A stretch of 64,000 bases of DNA from Myxococcus dinghuensis (GCF_024198235.1 NZ_JAKCFB010000017.1:1-64000), one strand, 5' to 3'. Counted from the stretch's first letter, positions 31,133 through 40,436 are shown. Notes: a model not told the origin generated them from the letters alone. A program made the numbers and translations.

Positions 31133-31813
31133 TCACTGGCCGAACATCCGGGAGAACAGCCACGTGAGCGCGGAGCCCGCGGCGTCTCCCGTGGCGCCCA
31201 CGGCCAGGGCCTCCGTGCCGCCAGCGCCGGAGGGGAACGACGGCTCCGCGCTCGGTCGGGCCTTCGTCAGCTCGTCGGTGAACGGGGCGGCCCCCTCGGG
31301 GGCGCAGCTACCGCAGTAGAGCTTCTCCTCCCAGACGAAGCCGTACCGGGGTTCGAGCTTGCGCCGGCACGCGGCGCAGGTCGACGTCTCCTGCTTGCCG
31401 AGCTGGGGCCGCACGTCGAGTGGCACGCTCCGATACTGCGCCGCGGCCTGCTGGAGCTGTTGCAGCTCACCCGGGTCCAGCGCCACGCCCGCGCAATCCG
31501 GGCAGGCCTCCACCGTGATGCCCAGTGCCTCCACGGCGGGGAGGGGCGCCTTGCCGCAGCGGGGGCAGGTGGGCGCCGTGGCGCCGCACTCGGGGCACGC
31601 GGGGACGTATTGGAGCGACACCGAGCAGCCCTTGCACACGCCCGGCTTGCCCCGCGCCCGCCGCACCAGTGCTTCGGAGAAGGAGCCGCCCAGCACCTTC
31701 GCCAGGGCCTCGCCCTCGAACCAGACGGCCCCGCACCCATCACATTCCTCGCGGGACAGGCCGCCGATGAACGTCGGACGCATCGTCTGCTGACAGAAGG
31801 GACAGGCGCTCAT
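31133..31813 (-). CDS. Multi-zinc-ribbon protein (zf-TFIIB-like)
   Basis: 226 residues. The N-terminal CPFCQQTMRPTFIGGLSREE then CDGCGAVWF matches the zf-TFIIB type found in many small bacterial proteins. More pairs follow: CKGC, CPEC, CPRC, CPDC, then CAAC and CGSC. The C-terminal 40 residues are Gly/Ala/Ser rich and end in a short hydrophobic stretch (ALTWLFSRMFGQ). Cytoplasmic; function unknown. It ends 13 bases from the convergent ABC-F gene. Its start codon lies inside a motif shared with the TetR operator at 40437-40472. Confidence 0.82.
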   Translation of the reverse strand: MSACPFCQQTMRPTFIGGLSREECDGCGAVWFEGEALAKVLGGSFSEALVRRARGKPGVCKGCSVSLQYVPACPECGATAPTCPRCGKAPLPAVEALGITVEACPDCAGVALDPGELQQLQQAAAQYRSVPLDVRPQLGKQETSTCAACRRKLEPRYGFVWEEKLYCGSCAPEGAAPFTDELTKARPSAEPSFPSGAGGTEALAVGATGDAAGSALTWLFSRMFGQ

Positions 31814-31825
31814 GACCGGTCAGTC
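31812..31825 (+). promoter_or_regulatory. Copy of the TetR operator half-site over a start codon
   Basis: ATGACCGGTCAGTC is identical over 14 bases to 40455-40468 in the palindrome before the TetR gene, and contains the palindrome TGACCGGTCA. Here it overlaps the start codon of the minus-strand zinc-ribbon gene. It could be a second operator; chance similarity is possible. Confidence 0.3.
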
Positions 31826-31980
31826 TACGCCAGGTGCGAGTCCGGTATCGGCGAGGCCCACGCCCGTTCGAGGAATCTCAGCCTCGCGTGAATTTTCTCC
31901 AAAGGGCGTCGTCCTCAGCGAGCGCCGATGGAACCCGGGAGCCACGGCACATCCCCCACTCACGCTCGTCTGGAGAAGAC

Positions 31981-32811
31981 ATGTTTTCGCGCGCGCTCGT
32001 CGCAAACGTCGTCGCGTTGTCCCTCGTTGGCTGTGCAGGCGCTACGTTCACCACGACGAGGACGGGGCTGGACGGAAAGACCGTCGTCACCAGCTCCGAC
32101 CCGGCGGAGCAGGCGCGCATCGATGCGGCGGAGCGTGACCGGGAGGCCTACGCCAAGGCCATCGCCGACGCGCCTCGCCGCTCGCCTGGAGCGCCCATCG
32201 AGATCGCCGTCTTCGAGACGACCGTCGCCGAGGAACTCGCCAGGTCCCTCGACCGGAAGCAGCTCGACGAGATGTTGCACCGCGAGCTCTCCAGCGACGC
32301 CACGCTGCGCATCGTCTCCGTGGGGAGCCTGCCCTCCAACCTGAACCGCCTCGGCGCGTCGGATGGGGAGCGCATCGACGCGGCCCGCGCCAAGGGGCTC
32401 TCCCCCGACGTGTGGGTCATGCCGCACGTCCTCCTCGAGGACACGGTGGGGACGAGCGGTGGCAAGCTCGTCTCGGTGAAGGCGTTCACCCTGCGCAGTG
32501 AGCTGTGGTCCGCCTACGGCACGGGCACGACGAAGGCAGAGGCGAAGGGCACCGTCTTCCAGAACGCGCAGGTGGTGATGAGCGCCGCGGCGCGGATCCG
32601 CTCGGCCACCGTGGATGAGCTCGGCCCCAACCTGCCCGACCGCAAGGCGGTGGCCGGCATCCAGGAGGAGCGGCGGAAGAAGCAGCTCGACGCGATCAAG
32701 GAGCAGGCCGGCATCCGCCCCGAGGACGACACCCAGACCCGGCTGCGCAAGCTCTTCGGCGTCAAGGACGAGCAAGCCCAGCCGGCGGAGCAGTCGTCCG
32801 CGAAGGAGTAG
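31981..32811 (+). CDS. Lipoprotein of unknown function
   Basis: 276 residues. ATG at 31981 behind GGAGAAGAC starts a lipoprotein signal with FSRALVANVVALSLVGCAG, lipobox LVGC at about residue 18. The mature part has mixed alpha/beta character: AIEIAVFETTVAEELARSL-like and TLRIVSVGSLPSNLNRLG stretches, and WVMPHVLLEDTVG. The C-terminus is charged and helical. The layout (a short Ala-rich region, then strand-helix repeats) recalls CsgG or penicillin-binding-protein activator type lipoproteins, but I cannot confirm it. Confidence 0.8.
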   Translation: MFSRALVANVVALSLVGCAGATFTTTRTGLDGKTVVTSSDPAEQARIDAAERDREAYAKAIADAPRRSPGAPIEIAVFETTVAEELARSLDRKQLDEMLHRELSSDATLRIVSVGSLPSNLNRLGASDGERIDAARAKGLSPDVWVMPHVLLEDTVGTSGGKLVSVKAFTLRSELWSAYGTGTTKAEAKGTVFQNAQVVMSAAARIRSATVDELGPNLPDRKAVAGIQEERRKKQLDAIKEQAGIRPEDDTQTRLRKLFGVKDEQAQPAEQSSAKE

Positions 32812-32835
32812 CTGCCCAGCCGACGTCGAGGCGGC

Positions 32836-35076
32836 TCAGCCCGCCTTGCGTCGCCGCTCGCGCTTGGTGCGTGGCTCGGGCGGGGAGGGCTTGGGGGGCT
32901 CGCGCAGCTCCTCGGGGACGGGGATGGACTGGGAGATGCGCGTCGCTGGCGGCGGCGTACCTTCCGCGGGCAACCCCTCCACGGGCTTCTCCGCGGGCAG
33001 GGCGGGCAGGCGGATGATGAAGGTCGTCCCCTCGTTGACCTTGCTCTGCACGGAGATGCTGCCTCCGTGGTTCTTCACGATGCGCTGGCAGATGGCGAGC
33101 CCCAGGCCCGTGCCCTTCTGCTTCGTGGTGAAGAACGGCACGAAGATGTGCATCTGCTGGTCCACGGGGATGCCCGGGCCCGTGTCGGAGATGCGGACCT
33201 CCAGCAGCTCGCCCCCGGCGTTGCGGAACTCACCGAAGCGCTCCGGGCGCTCCGTGCGCACGGTGATGCGTCCCTCGCGCGTGTCGAGCGCCTGCACCGC
33301 GTTCTGTACCAGGTTGATGAGCACCTGCTTGAGCTGCTCCGCGTCTCCGTCCACCCGGGGCAGTTGCAGGTCCAGCTCCACCGCCAGCGCGACGTGGGCG
33401 GGCACGTCGTTCTGGATGAGGCGCATGGTGCGCGTGACGACCTCGTTGAGGTCGGTGGGGCCGAAGCTCTGCTTCATCGGCCGCGCGTAGTCGAGGAACG
33501 CCGTCACCACGCCGTTGAGGCGGTTGACCTCCTCGACGATGACCTCCAGGAACTCGCCGTCCTCGCCGGGCAGCCGCACGGGGTCCAGGCACTGCGCGGC
33601 ACCCTTGATGGCGCCCAGCGGGTTGCGGATCTCGTGCGCGAGGCCCGCCGCCATCTCACCCAGCGCCGCCAGGCGGTCACGCTCGCGGATCTTCTCGTAC
33701 AGCTTCGAGTTCTCCAGCACCGTCGCCAGCTTCTCCGCCACCTCCAGGATGAGGGCGATCTCATCCGACGCGAACGCCTCCGGCACCCGCTCGTCCCACA
33801 GATTCAGGAAGCCGATGACCCGGTCGTTCCCCACCATGGGCACGCTGATGCCGGCCCGCATCTGCACCAGCGCCGCGCGCGTGTCGTTCAACCGCTTGAG
33901 CTCGTCGCGATACCGCCGTCCCTCCACCGACTGGAGCCGCAGCGTGGCGCCTCGGCGCTCGACGTTCTCCAGCAGCACCGCCTTCTGGCCGCTGGCCACC
34001 GCGAACAACAGGCCGCGCGCGGCGGCCGTGTCCAGGAACGCCACGGGCAGGGGGCCTCGCGAGTCCAGCAGCCGGTAGCCGGGGCGATCCTCCGCCAGCA
34101 GGTACACCGACGAGTGCGTCACGCGGCCCGTCTCGTGGAGCGTGTCGAGCACCAGCCGCGCCAGCTCGGAGATCTCGATGACGTTGGCCATGCGCGCGCG
34201 CAGCGTCCCCAGCGCGTCCAGCAGGGCGAAGCGCTCGCGGAAGAAGATGCGCACCACCATCTCCTCCACCTTGGCGCGCAGCGGGTCCAGCAGGATGAGG
34301 ATGACGAACGCCGCCACCACCGTGTTGAAGACGAACAGCCCCGTGTCCTCGTCCACCCACGCCGTCAACACCGTGAAGACGGCCGCGAGGATGACGGCCA
34401 GCACCGTCTGCGAGGCGATCTTCCCCAGCAGCTCGTGCAGGTCCATCAGCCGCAGCCGCAGCAGCGTCTGCGCGAGGAAGAACAGGTAGAGCGTGGTGAA
34501 GACCGGCCCCAGCGTCGGGACGGGGACGCCGTAGCGGCTCAGGAAGTCCAGCGCGGAGAAGAGGATGGCCGCGCCCGCGCCGATGGCCAGGTACATCAGC
34601 CGCAGCTGCTCGATGCGGGACTCGTTGCTGCGAACCCGATGGAGCAGCAATGAGACGGAAGCAAGCAGGGAGCCGAGCACCCAGATGCCCATGGCGACGC
34701 GGCCCCACGCCTTGTCTCCGAGCGGGGTGACGGCGACCGCCAGTCCCAGGACGACCGACAGGACGGCGAGCCTGCGGCCGACCAGGTGTGTTCCCTTGCT
34801 GACACCCAAGAACTCGAGGAAGAAGCCCACCGCCGCGCCTGGGACGAGCGAGGCCGCCAGGACGGTGATGCCGAGGGTGATTCGGGACGTCCATGGGTAG
34901 GACGTCGCGGGGAAGATGCTGTGGAAGAAGAACGAGAGGTAGTACCCGGCCACCGTCAGGGCGAAGACGGAGTACAGGGTGAGGACCTTGGGCCGGCCCG
35001 GCCGCAGCAGCATGGACACGCCCAGGGCGAGGCCGATGATGGATGCCAGCAGGGCGCTCTGTGTCCGGATATCCAT
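32836..35076 (-). CDS. Multi-TM sensor histidine kinase with GAF domain
   Basis: 746 residues. About eight hydrophobic segments fill residues 5-265 (7TM-type sensing module), then a GAF-like domain (about 285-455). HisKA follows with H481 in LAHEIRNPLGAIKG, then HATPase: N-box LINLVQNAVQA, DTGPGIP (631-637), FFTTKQKGTGLGLAI. All catalytic residues are present. A 50-residue Pro/Arg/Lys tail ends the protein. There is no receiver domain and no response regulator gene nearby, so it is an orphan kinase, common in myxobacteria. Divergent from the transglycosylase gene. Confidence 0.93.
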   Translation of the reverse strand: MDIRTQSALLASIIGLALGVSMLLRPGRPKVLTLYSVFALTVAGYYLSFFFHSIFPATSYPWTSRITLGITVLAASLVPGAAVGFFLEFLGVSKGTHLVGRRLAVLSVVLGLAVAVTPLGDKAWGRVAMGIWVLGSLLASVSLLLHRVRSNESRIEQLRLMYLAIGAGAAILFSALDFLSRYGVPVPTLGPVFTTLYLFFLAQTLLRLRLMDLHELLGKIASQTVLAVILAAVFTVLTAWVDEDTGLFVFNTVVAAFVILILLDPLRAKVEEMVVRIFFRERFALLDALGTLRARMANVIEISELARLVLDTLHETGRVTHSSVYLLAEDRPGYRLLDSRGPLPVAFLDTAAARGLLFAVASGQKAVLLENVERRGATLRLQSVEGRRYRDELKRLNDTRAALVQMRAGISVPMVGNDRVIGFLNLWDERVPEAFASDEIALILEVAEKLATVLENSKLYEKIRERDRLAALGEMAAGLAHEIRNPLGAIKGAAQCLDPVRLPGEDGEFLEVIVEEVNRLNGVVTAFLDYARPMKQSFGPTDLNEVVTRTMRLIQNDVPAHVALAVELDLQLPRVDGDAEQLKQVLINLVQNAVQALDTREGRITVRTERPERFGEFRNAGGELLEVRISDTGPGIPVDQQMHIFVPFFTTKQKGTGLGLAICQRIVKNHGGSISVQSKVNEGTTFIIRLPALPAEKPVEGLPAEGTPPPATRISQSIPVPEELREPPKPSPPEPRTKRERRRKAG

Positions 35077-35183
35077 GGGCGGGCGGACAGTCTAACCTGT
35101 GTCCAGCTCCGGAAATTTTCCATGTCGTGCCGGTTGTCCTGGGGCGAGCCCGCGCACACCTCCCCGCTTCCCCAGCCCCGCGT

Positions 35184-37580
35184 ATGAAGCCCTTCCTGTC
35201 CAAGCTCGCTGTCGTCGCCTCCGCGGTGCTGTTGTCCGCGCAGGCCCCCGCGCCCAACGTGCCCGAGTCCGAGGGGGAGCCGTCCGAGGCCCCCACGCCG
35301 CACACGGAGAACGCCCCGTCCGAAGCCCAGTTGTCTCCGCCCCCGGACGCGGAGAAGGCGCCGCTGCCGCCCGGCTACGTGGAGGTCCTCAACCCGGCCT
35401 TCCCGAACGCCGCGCCGCCTGCGCCCGTCGTCCACCGGGGACGCCGCTACGCGCAGGAGGACCTGGCGCCGTACTTCGCGGAGGGCAAGAAGAAGGAGGC
35501 GAAGGACGCCTTCGACAAGGGGCAGTACACGCGGGCGCGCGAGCTGCTGAAGAACGAGGGTGAGGCGCCGCCGGTGCGCTACCTCCGCGCGCTGTCCGCG
35601 CTGCGGGCCGGGGACGACGAGACGGCGGCGAAGGAGCTGGCCGCGCTCGCGCCCGACTATCCCGCGCTGAGGGATCGCTGCCTGACGCACTCGGGTGTGG
35701 CGCTGGAGGGCCTGCGCCGCTTCGACGAGGCGGCGGCGCTCCTGGAGCAGGTGCCGCCGGAGTCGCGGCTCTACGTGGACGCGCGGCTGGCGCTGTCACG
35801 GGTGCTGCGCAAGAAGAAGGACTCCGCGGGGGCCATGGCCGCGCTGGAGCCGCTGACCTCGCGCGCCGCTCCGAGCTGGGGGCGCAACGTGGGCGCCGAG
35901 GCGCTGATGGCCATCGCGGACATCGCCGTGGAGAAGAAGGACCGCGCCGCCGAGCGCGCCGCGCTGTGGCGGTTGTGGGGCGCCCATCCGTTGTCACCGC
36001 TGGCGAAGCAGGCCGAGAAGCGCCTCAAGGGACAGACGCCGCCGGTGGAGGCGAAGGTGGCGCGGGGCGAGCAACTGGTGGAGCTGCATCGCAACAAGCA
36101 GGGCCTGACGCAGTTGGAGCCGCTGCTGGCCCAGTTGAAGCTGCCGGACACGCTCGCGTGCCGCGCGCACTTCGCCTACGGCAAGGGGATGCGCAAGGAG
36201 CGCCAGCACACGCGTGCCATCCAGATCCTCTCGGAGGTGGTGGCGCACTGCACGGAGCGCGACCTGCTGGCGCGGGCGCTGTACGTGCTGGGCTCGTCGC
36301 GGTCCATCGTCGACTCCGCGCGCGGCACGGACACGTACGAGCGGCTGGCCCGGGAGTTCCCCGACCACAGCTTCGCGGACGACGCGCTCTTCTACGCGGC
36401 CGACCTGTACGTGAAGACCAGCCGCCCCAAGGAGGCGATGGCGCGACTGGACGAACTGGCCCGGCTCTACCCCCAGGGGGACTTCCTGGGCGAGGCGCTC
36501 TTCAAGGCGTACTGGATCGCGCGCACCACGGGCGCGGAGGACGTGGCGCAGGGCTTCCTGGATCGCATCGAGGCGCAGTTCGCTCGCGCGGACGAGAGCT
36601 ACGACGTCGAGCGCGCGCGGTACTGGCGGGCGCGGACGCTGCAGGACAAGGGCAACATCCAGGGGGCCGCGGAGCTGTTCGAGAAGCTCGCGGTGGACCA
36701 CCCCGCGACGTACTACGGCCTGATGGCGCGCTCGCAGTTGGCGACGGTCGACCCGGCGCGGCTGGAGCGCATCTCCCCGGACATCTTCGCCGTCCCGGAG
36801 GCCGCCAGTCCCTGGCCGCTGTTCGCGGGCCCCATGGGCGAGGACCCGCACTTCCGCGCGGGCGTGGAGCTGTTGCGCCTGGGCTTCCCGGAGGCGGTGT
36901 CGTCCGAGCTGCTCGCGGTCAACCGCGCCAACCAGCCGGCGGAGTCCATCCGGCTGCTGGTGCTGGTGCTGCACGAGGCCGGCGACGAGCGCTCCGCGCA
37001 CGCGGTGGCCCGGCTGGCGCTGCGCAAGGACCTGAGCGGCCGCATCACCAAGGAGACGCGCGTGGTGTGGGAGGTGGCCTATCCCAACGCGTTCCGCGAC
37101 CTCATCGAGAAGCACACGTCCGTCGCGGGCGTGGAGGCGGACCTCTTGCAGGCGTTGATGCGCGAGGAGAGCGCGCTGGACCCGAAGGCGTTGTCCTGGG
37201 CCGGCGCGCTGGGGCTGACGCAGTTGATGCCGTCCACCGCGAAGAACGTGGCGCGCGAGCTGAAGCTCAAGCACTTCAACGTGGACCAACTGCTCCAGCC
37301 GGACCTGAACATCCGCCTGGGCGCGCACTACCTCGGTGGCCTGCTGAAGAAGTTCGGTGGGCACACGCCGTACGCGGTGGGCAGCTACAACGCGGGCCCG
37401 GGCGCGGTGAACCGGTGGCGGTCGGACAAGCCGGACCTGCCGCTCGACGCGTGGGTGGAGGAGATCCCCATCTCCGAGACGCGGGGCTACATCAAGCGCG
37501 TGCTGCGCTCGTACAACACCTACCAGCTCCTCTACGGCCGCGCGCCCAAGCTGCCCGTCATCAAGAGCGCGTCGCGATAG
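35184..37580 (+). CDS. SLT70-like soluble lytic transglycosylase
   Basis: 798 residues. Signal peptide (about 1-21, LAVVASAVLLSAQA), a Pro/Glu-rich region, then a long stretch of TPR-like helices (LLKNEGEAPPVRYLRALSAL, DHSFADDALFYAADLYVKTS) forming the superhelical part. The C-terminal catalytic domain has MREESALDPKALSWAGALGL with E662, then TQLMPSTAKNV and GSYNAGPGAVNRW. It cleaves peptidoglycan glycan strands in the periplasm with 1,6-anhydro ends. The ATG at 35184 is chosen because it starts the signal peptide; no clear ribosome binding site. Probably co-transcribed with the next two genes. Confidence 0.93.
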   Translation: MKPFLSKLAVVASAVLLSAQAPAPNVPESEGEPSEAPTPHTENAPSEAQLSPPPDAEKAPLPPGYVEVLNPAFPNAAPPAPVVHRGRRYAQEDLAPYFAEGKKKEAKDAFDKGQYTRARELLKNEGEAPPVRYLRALSALRAGDDETAAKELAALAPDYPALRDRCLTHSGVALEGLRRFDEAAALLEQVPPESRLYVDARLALSRVLRKKKDSAGAMAALEPLTSRAAPSWGRNVGAEALMAIADIAVEKKDRAAERAALWRLWGAHPLSPLAKQAEKRLKGQTPPVEAKVARGEQLVELHRNKQGLTQLEPLLAQLKLPDTLACRAHFAYGKGMRKERQHTRAIQILSEVVAHCTERDLLARALYVLGSSRSIVDSARGTDTYERLAREFPDHSFADDALFYAADLYVKTSRPKEAMARLDELARLYPQGDFLGEALFKAYWIARTTGAEDVAQGFLDRIEAQFARADESYDVERARYWRARTLQDKGNIQGAAELFEKLAVDHPATYYGLMARSQLATVDPARLERISPDIFAVPEAASPWPLFAGPMGEDPHFRAGVELLRLGFPEAVSSELLAVNRANQPAESIRLLVLVLHEAGDERSAHAVARLALRKDLSGRITKETRVVWEVAYPNAFRDLIEKHTSVAGVEADLLQALMREESALDPKALSWAGALGLTQLMPSTAKNVARELKLKHFNVDQLLQPDLNIRLGAHYLGGLLKKFGGHTPYAVGSYNAGPGAVNRWRSDKPDLPLDAWVEEIPISETRGYIKRVLRSYNTYQLLYGRAPKLPVIKSASR

Positions 37581-37598
37581 GGGCGGGGGCCGTCGGCC

Positions 37599-37976
37599 AT
37601 GGCGGACCTGAAGAACCCACGGCTCATCTACGCGAAGGGGTTCCTGTTCCTCCTGGGCGGGGGGATGGCCTCGGGCCTGCTGCTCTGGGAGGCGCCGACG
37701 TTGCGCGTGGCGCTGCTGCTCGGGGTGGCGGTGTGGTGCTTCGCGCGCTTCTACTACTTCGCCTTCTACGTGATTGAGCACTACGTGGACCCGGGCTACC
37801 GGTTCGCCGGGCTGGGGGACTTCGTCCGCTACCTGTTGTCACGCCGGCCCCGGACCGGGCGGGCGAGGGTGGGCGAGGGGGCCCGCCCGGCCGCAGGGGT
37901 GGCGCCCGGGAGCGGACATCCCCCATCCGAGAAGGATGCAGGGGCGGGCGAGGGTGCTACCGTGCGCCGCGAATGA
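37599..37976 (+). CDS. Small two-TM membrane protein
   Basis: 125 residues of unknown function. Two hydrophobic segments (LIYAKGFLFLLGGGMASGLL and VALLLGVAVWCFARFYYFAF) are joined by a short loop; a His/Tyr-rich stretch YVIEHYVDPGYRFAG follows, then a disordered Gly/Ala tail. It lies 18 bases after the transglycosylase, and its stop overlaps the mltG start (ATGA), so it is probably part of the same cell-wall operon. Confidence 0.78.
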   Translation: MADLKNPRLIYAKGFLFLLGGGMASGLLLWEAPTLRVALLLGVAVWCFARFYYFAFYVIEHYVDPGYRFAGLGDFVRYLLSRRPRTGRARVGEGARPAAGVAPGSGHPPSEKDAGAGEGATVRRE

Positions 37977-38989
37977 AGAAGATCCTCATCGGTCTGGTCG
38001 TCATCGTCGTGCTGGTTGCGGGCGCGGGCGTGAGCGCGTTCGTGTGGGCGGAGAGCGCCGTGCAGCAGGCCGTGGCCCCTCCGGGCGCGGCCACGGTGGA
38101 GTTCACGGTGCCCAAGGGCACCTCCGGCAGGGGACTGGGCGGACTGCTCGTCACTCAGGGCCTGCTCGCGGACGCGCGCATCTGGCGTTGGCACCTCTTC
38201 CGGCGAGGCTCCTTCTCCCCGAAGGCGGGGCGTCACGAGGTGAGCCCGTCGATGACGGTGGCGGAGCTGGCGAAGGCGCTCGAGGGCAATCCGCTCCCGG
38301 ATGACGTGCCGTTCGTCGTGGTGGAGGGCTGGCGCCTGCGCGACACCGACGCGGCCCTGGCCGCTGCGGGCTACATCACCCCCGGCGCCTACATCGCGGC
38401 GGCGAGCAACCCGAGCAAGTTCACCGCGCCGTTCCCGCTGCCCACGACGTCCCTCGAGGGCTACCTCTACCCGGAGACCTACGGCGTCATCAAAGAGAAG
38501 TTCAGCGTGGAGGACCTCATCCAGCGCCAGCTCGACGCGTTCGGCGAGCGCTTCTTCGCGCCCAACCGCGACGCCATCGCGAAGAGTGGCCGCAGCCTCC
38601 ACGAGGTGGTGGTGATGGCCTCCATGCTGGAGCGCGAGGAGCCGGTGCCGGACCAGCGTCCGCTCGTGGCGGGCATCCTGTGGAAGCGCGTGGACAAGGG
38701 CTACCCGCTCGGCGTGGACGCGACGTCGCGTTACGCCCTGGCGCAGTGGAACGACCGTATCGCCTTCCTCAAGCGGCTGCGCGACCCGGAGGACCCGTAC
38801 AACACCCGCCACCGCAAGGGCCTGCCGCCTGGCCCCATCGGCGCGCCCACCGTGGAGTCGCTCCAGGCCGCCATGTCTCCCAAGGCGAGCGAGTTCTGGT
38901 ACTACCTCCACGACGCGGAGAAGCGCCTGCACCCGTCCCGCAACGCGGATGAGCACGAGGCGCTGCGCAAGAAGTACAACGTGTACTGA
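37973..38989 (+). CDS. mltG: Endolytic transglycosylase MltG (YceG family)
   Basis: 338 residues. One N-terminal membrane anchor (ILIGLVVIVVLVAGAGVSAF), a LysM-like segment (about 40-100, VEFTVPKGTSGRGLGGLL), then the YceG fold with LEGYLYPETY, catalytic E220 in MASMLEREE, and NTRHRKGLPPGPIGAP. It cuts nascent peptidoglycan at the inner membrane and can set glycan length. It overlaps the preceding small membrane protein by four bases. Followed by a terminator. Confidence 0.95.
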   Translation: MKKILIGLVVIVVLVAGAGVSAFVWAESAVQQAVAPPGAATVEFTVPKGTSGRGLGGLLVTQGLLADARIWRWHLFRRGSFSPKAGRHEVSPSMTVAELAKALEGNPLPDDVPFVVVEGWRLRDTDAALAAAGYITPGAYIAAASNPSKFTAPFPLPTTSLEGYLYPETYGVIKEKFSVEDLIQRQLDAFGERFFAPNRDAIAKSGRSLHEVVVMASMLEREEPVPDQRPLVAGILWKRVDKGYPLGVDATSRYALAQWNDRIAFLKRLRDPEDPYNTRHRKGLPPGPIGAPTVESLQAAMSPKASEFWYYLHDAEKRLHPSRNADEHEALRKKYNVY

Positions 38990-39005
38990 GGGCGTGATGC
39001 CCCCC

Positions 39006-39049
39006 CCGGACCGGCGCGCGACCGGGAAGTGCTCGAGCGCCCGGTCCGG
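39006..39049 (+). terminator. Terminator after mltG
   Basis: CCGGACCGG (39006-39014) pairs with CCGGTCCGG (39041-39049), with inner GCGC/GCGC pairing; TTCGTTCC follows. It separates mltG from the convergent secreted-protein genes. Confidence 0.65.
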
Positions 39050-39064
39050 TTCGTTCCTCGGAGT

Positions 39065-39547
39065 CTACTGAGGGCAGTTGCCCATCGTCGGCGGCAGGAT
39101 GTACGCGGCGATGCCCTCGTAGGTGTAGCCGCGGTTCCCTTCGCTCCGGGCGATCGTGAAGAAATGGTCGGTGCCGTTCCAGAACCGGTAGAACGGGCAG
39201 GTCCCGTTGTGGGGCGAGGGATACACGTAGCAGGCGACTCCCTCGAAGGCGTAGCCGAAGGCGACGTGGATGTCCCGCTCCTCCGCGGACGTCGTGTAGT
39301 GGTGGTCGCCGAGGAATCCACTGAAGAGGCGGTACAGGGGAACCGTGCCGTACTCCTGTGTGGTGTAGCAGATGCCCGCGGCGCCCTCGAACACGTAGCC
39401 GAACTGGACCGCGTTGACCGCCTCTGGCCAGCTCGTCGTGTAGAAGTGGTCCGTGCCGAGGTTCGCGTAGAGCCGGTAGAGCGCGGCGGGAGCGGCCAGG
39501 GCGGGAGCGCTCGAGGCCAAGAGACCCAGCAGCAAGAGACGGCGCAT
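39065..39547 (-). CDS. Secreted DUF5648-like repeat protein, copy 1
   Basis: 160 residues. Signal peptide RRLLLLGLLASSAPALA, then three or four repeats of about 45 residues of the form ALYRLYANLGTDHFYTTSWP, then Glu, GYVFEGAAGICY. Repeats of the type YRL-DHFYTT-GY-EG are known as DUF5648, found in secreted and surface proteins and probably forming a small beta-propeller or trefoil. Cysteines are spaced once or twice per repeat. The function is unknown. GAGGAGGAACG precedes the ATG. Tandem to copy 2 at 39728. Confidence 0.85.
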   Translation of the reverse strand: MRRLLLLGLLASSAPALAAPAALYRLYANLGTDHFYTTSWPEAVNAVQFGYVFEGAAGICYTTQEYGTVPLYRLFSGFLGDHHYTTSAEERDIHVAFGYAFEGVACYVYPSPHNGTCPFYRFWNGTDHFFTIARSEGNRGYTYEGIAAYILPPTMGNCPQ

Positions 39548-39727
39548 CGTTCCTCCTCATGAAGGACTTGGGGGAGCCAAGGTCTTGTCCCAGGCTTTCC
39601 GTGGGCGCGGCCCCCGCAGGGGCGATGGGGGGCTCTCATGCGGGGACGAGGCGCTCCGGAAACAGGGTGGAAACAGCAGTGGGATGGCAGGAGGCCTCGC
39701 GGTCGCGGGCCTCCTCCGTGCCTCGTG

Positions 39728-40222
39728 TCAGTGCGGGCAGCCACCTCCACCTGGCGCGAAGATGTACCCGGCGATCCCCTCGTAGGTGTAGCGGCTGTTG
39801 ATCGCCTCCTGCATGGACAGGGTGTAGAAGTGGTCGGTCCCGTTCCAGAGTCGGATGAGCGGGCAGGCACCTGCCTGGTTCGACGGGAACACGTAGCAGG
39901 CGACTCCCTCGGAGACATAACCGTGGGTCGCGACGGCGAGGTCTCGCTCCTCCACGGACGCCGTGTAGAAGTGATCGCCCGCACGACCGCTGTAGAGCCG
40001 GAAGAGCGGGGTGGTTCCCGCTTCGTTCGAGTCGTGGCACAGGCCGACGGTGTTCTCGAACGTGTAGCCATGGTGGGTGATCGCGTTGAGCGCTTCGGGC
40101 CAGCTCGTCGTGTAGAAGTGGTCCGAAGCGCGCGAGCTGTAGAGGCGGTAGAGCGGGACAGGGGTGGCCAGGGCCGGAGCGCTCGAGGCCAAGAGGCCCA
40201 GCAGCAAGAGACGGTGCATCAT
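39728..40222 (-). CDS. Secreted DUF5648-like repeat protein, copy 2
   Basis: 164 residues, a close paralogue of the gene at 39065. The signal peptide LLLLGLLASSAPALA is identical in 15 residues, and repeats run PLYRLYSSRASDHFYTTSWP, PLFRLYSGRAGDHFYTASVE and LIRLWNGTDHFYTLS. Two ATGs follow GAGGAGGAACG; the first (40222) has the same four-base spacing as in copy 1. The C-terminus ends GGGGCPH against MGNCPQ in copy 1. Probably the result of a recent tandem duplication. Confidence 0.85.
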   Translation of the reverse strand: MMHRLLLLGLLASSAPALATPVPLYRLYSSRASDHFYTTSWPEALNAITHHGYTFENTVGLCHDSNEAGTTPLFRLYSGRAGDHFYTASVEERDLAVATHGYVSEGVACYVFPSNQAGACPLIRLWNGTDHFYTLSMQEAINSRYTYEGIAGYIFAPGGGGCPH

Positions 40223-40436
40223 CGTTCCTCCTCGGGGATGTCGGGGGAGGCCAAGGTCTCCATCGCGCGTGCGCGGCGACACCTGGCTGCCAGCCGCGCG
40301 CGCTGCCCGAACCCGGACAGCGTCCCGATCTCGCGTCCTAAGGGGCTCGCGGGCATGCACCCCGCTGATGCGGGCGGGGCATCCGCATGCGGGGCGGGGT
40401 GTCCCATCGCGCCAGCGTGTCGAAAGGCCTTGTCCC

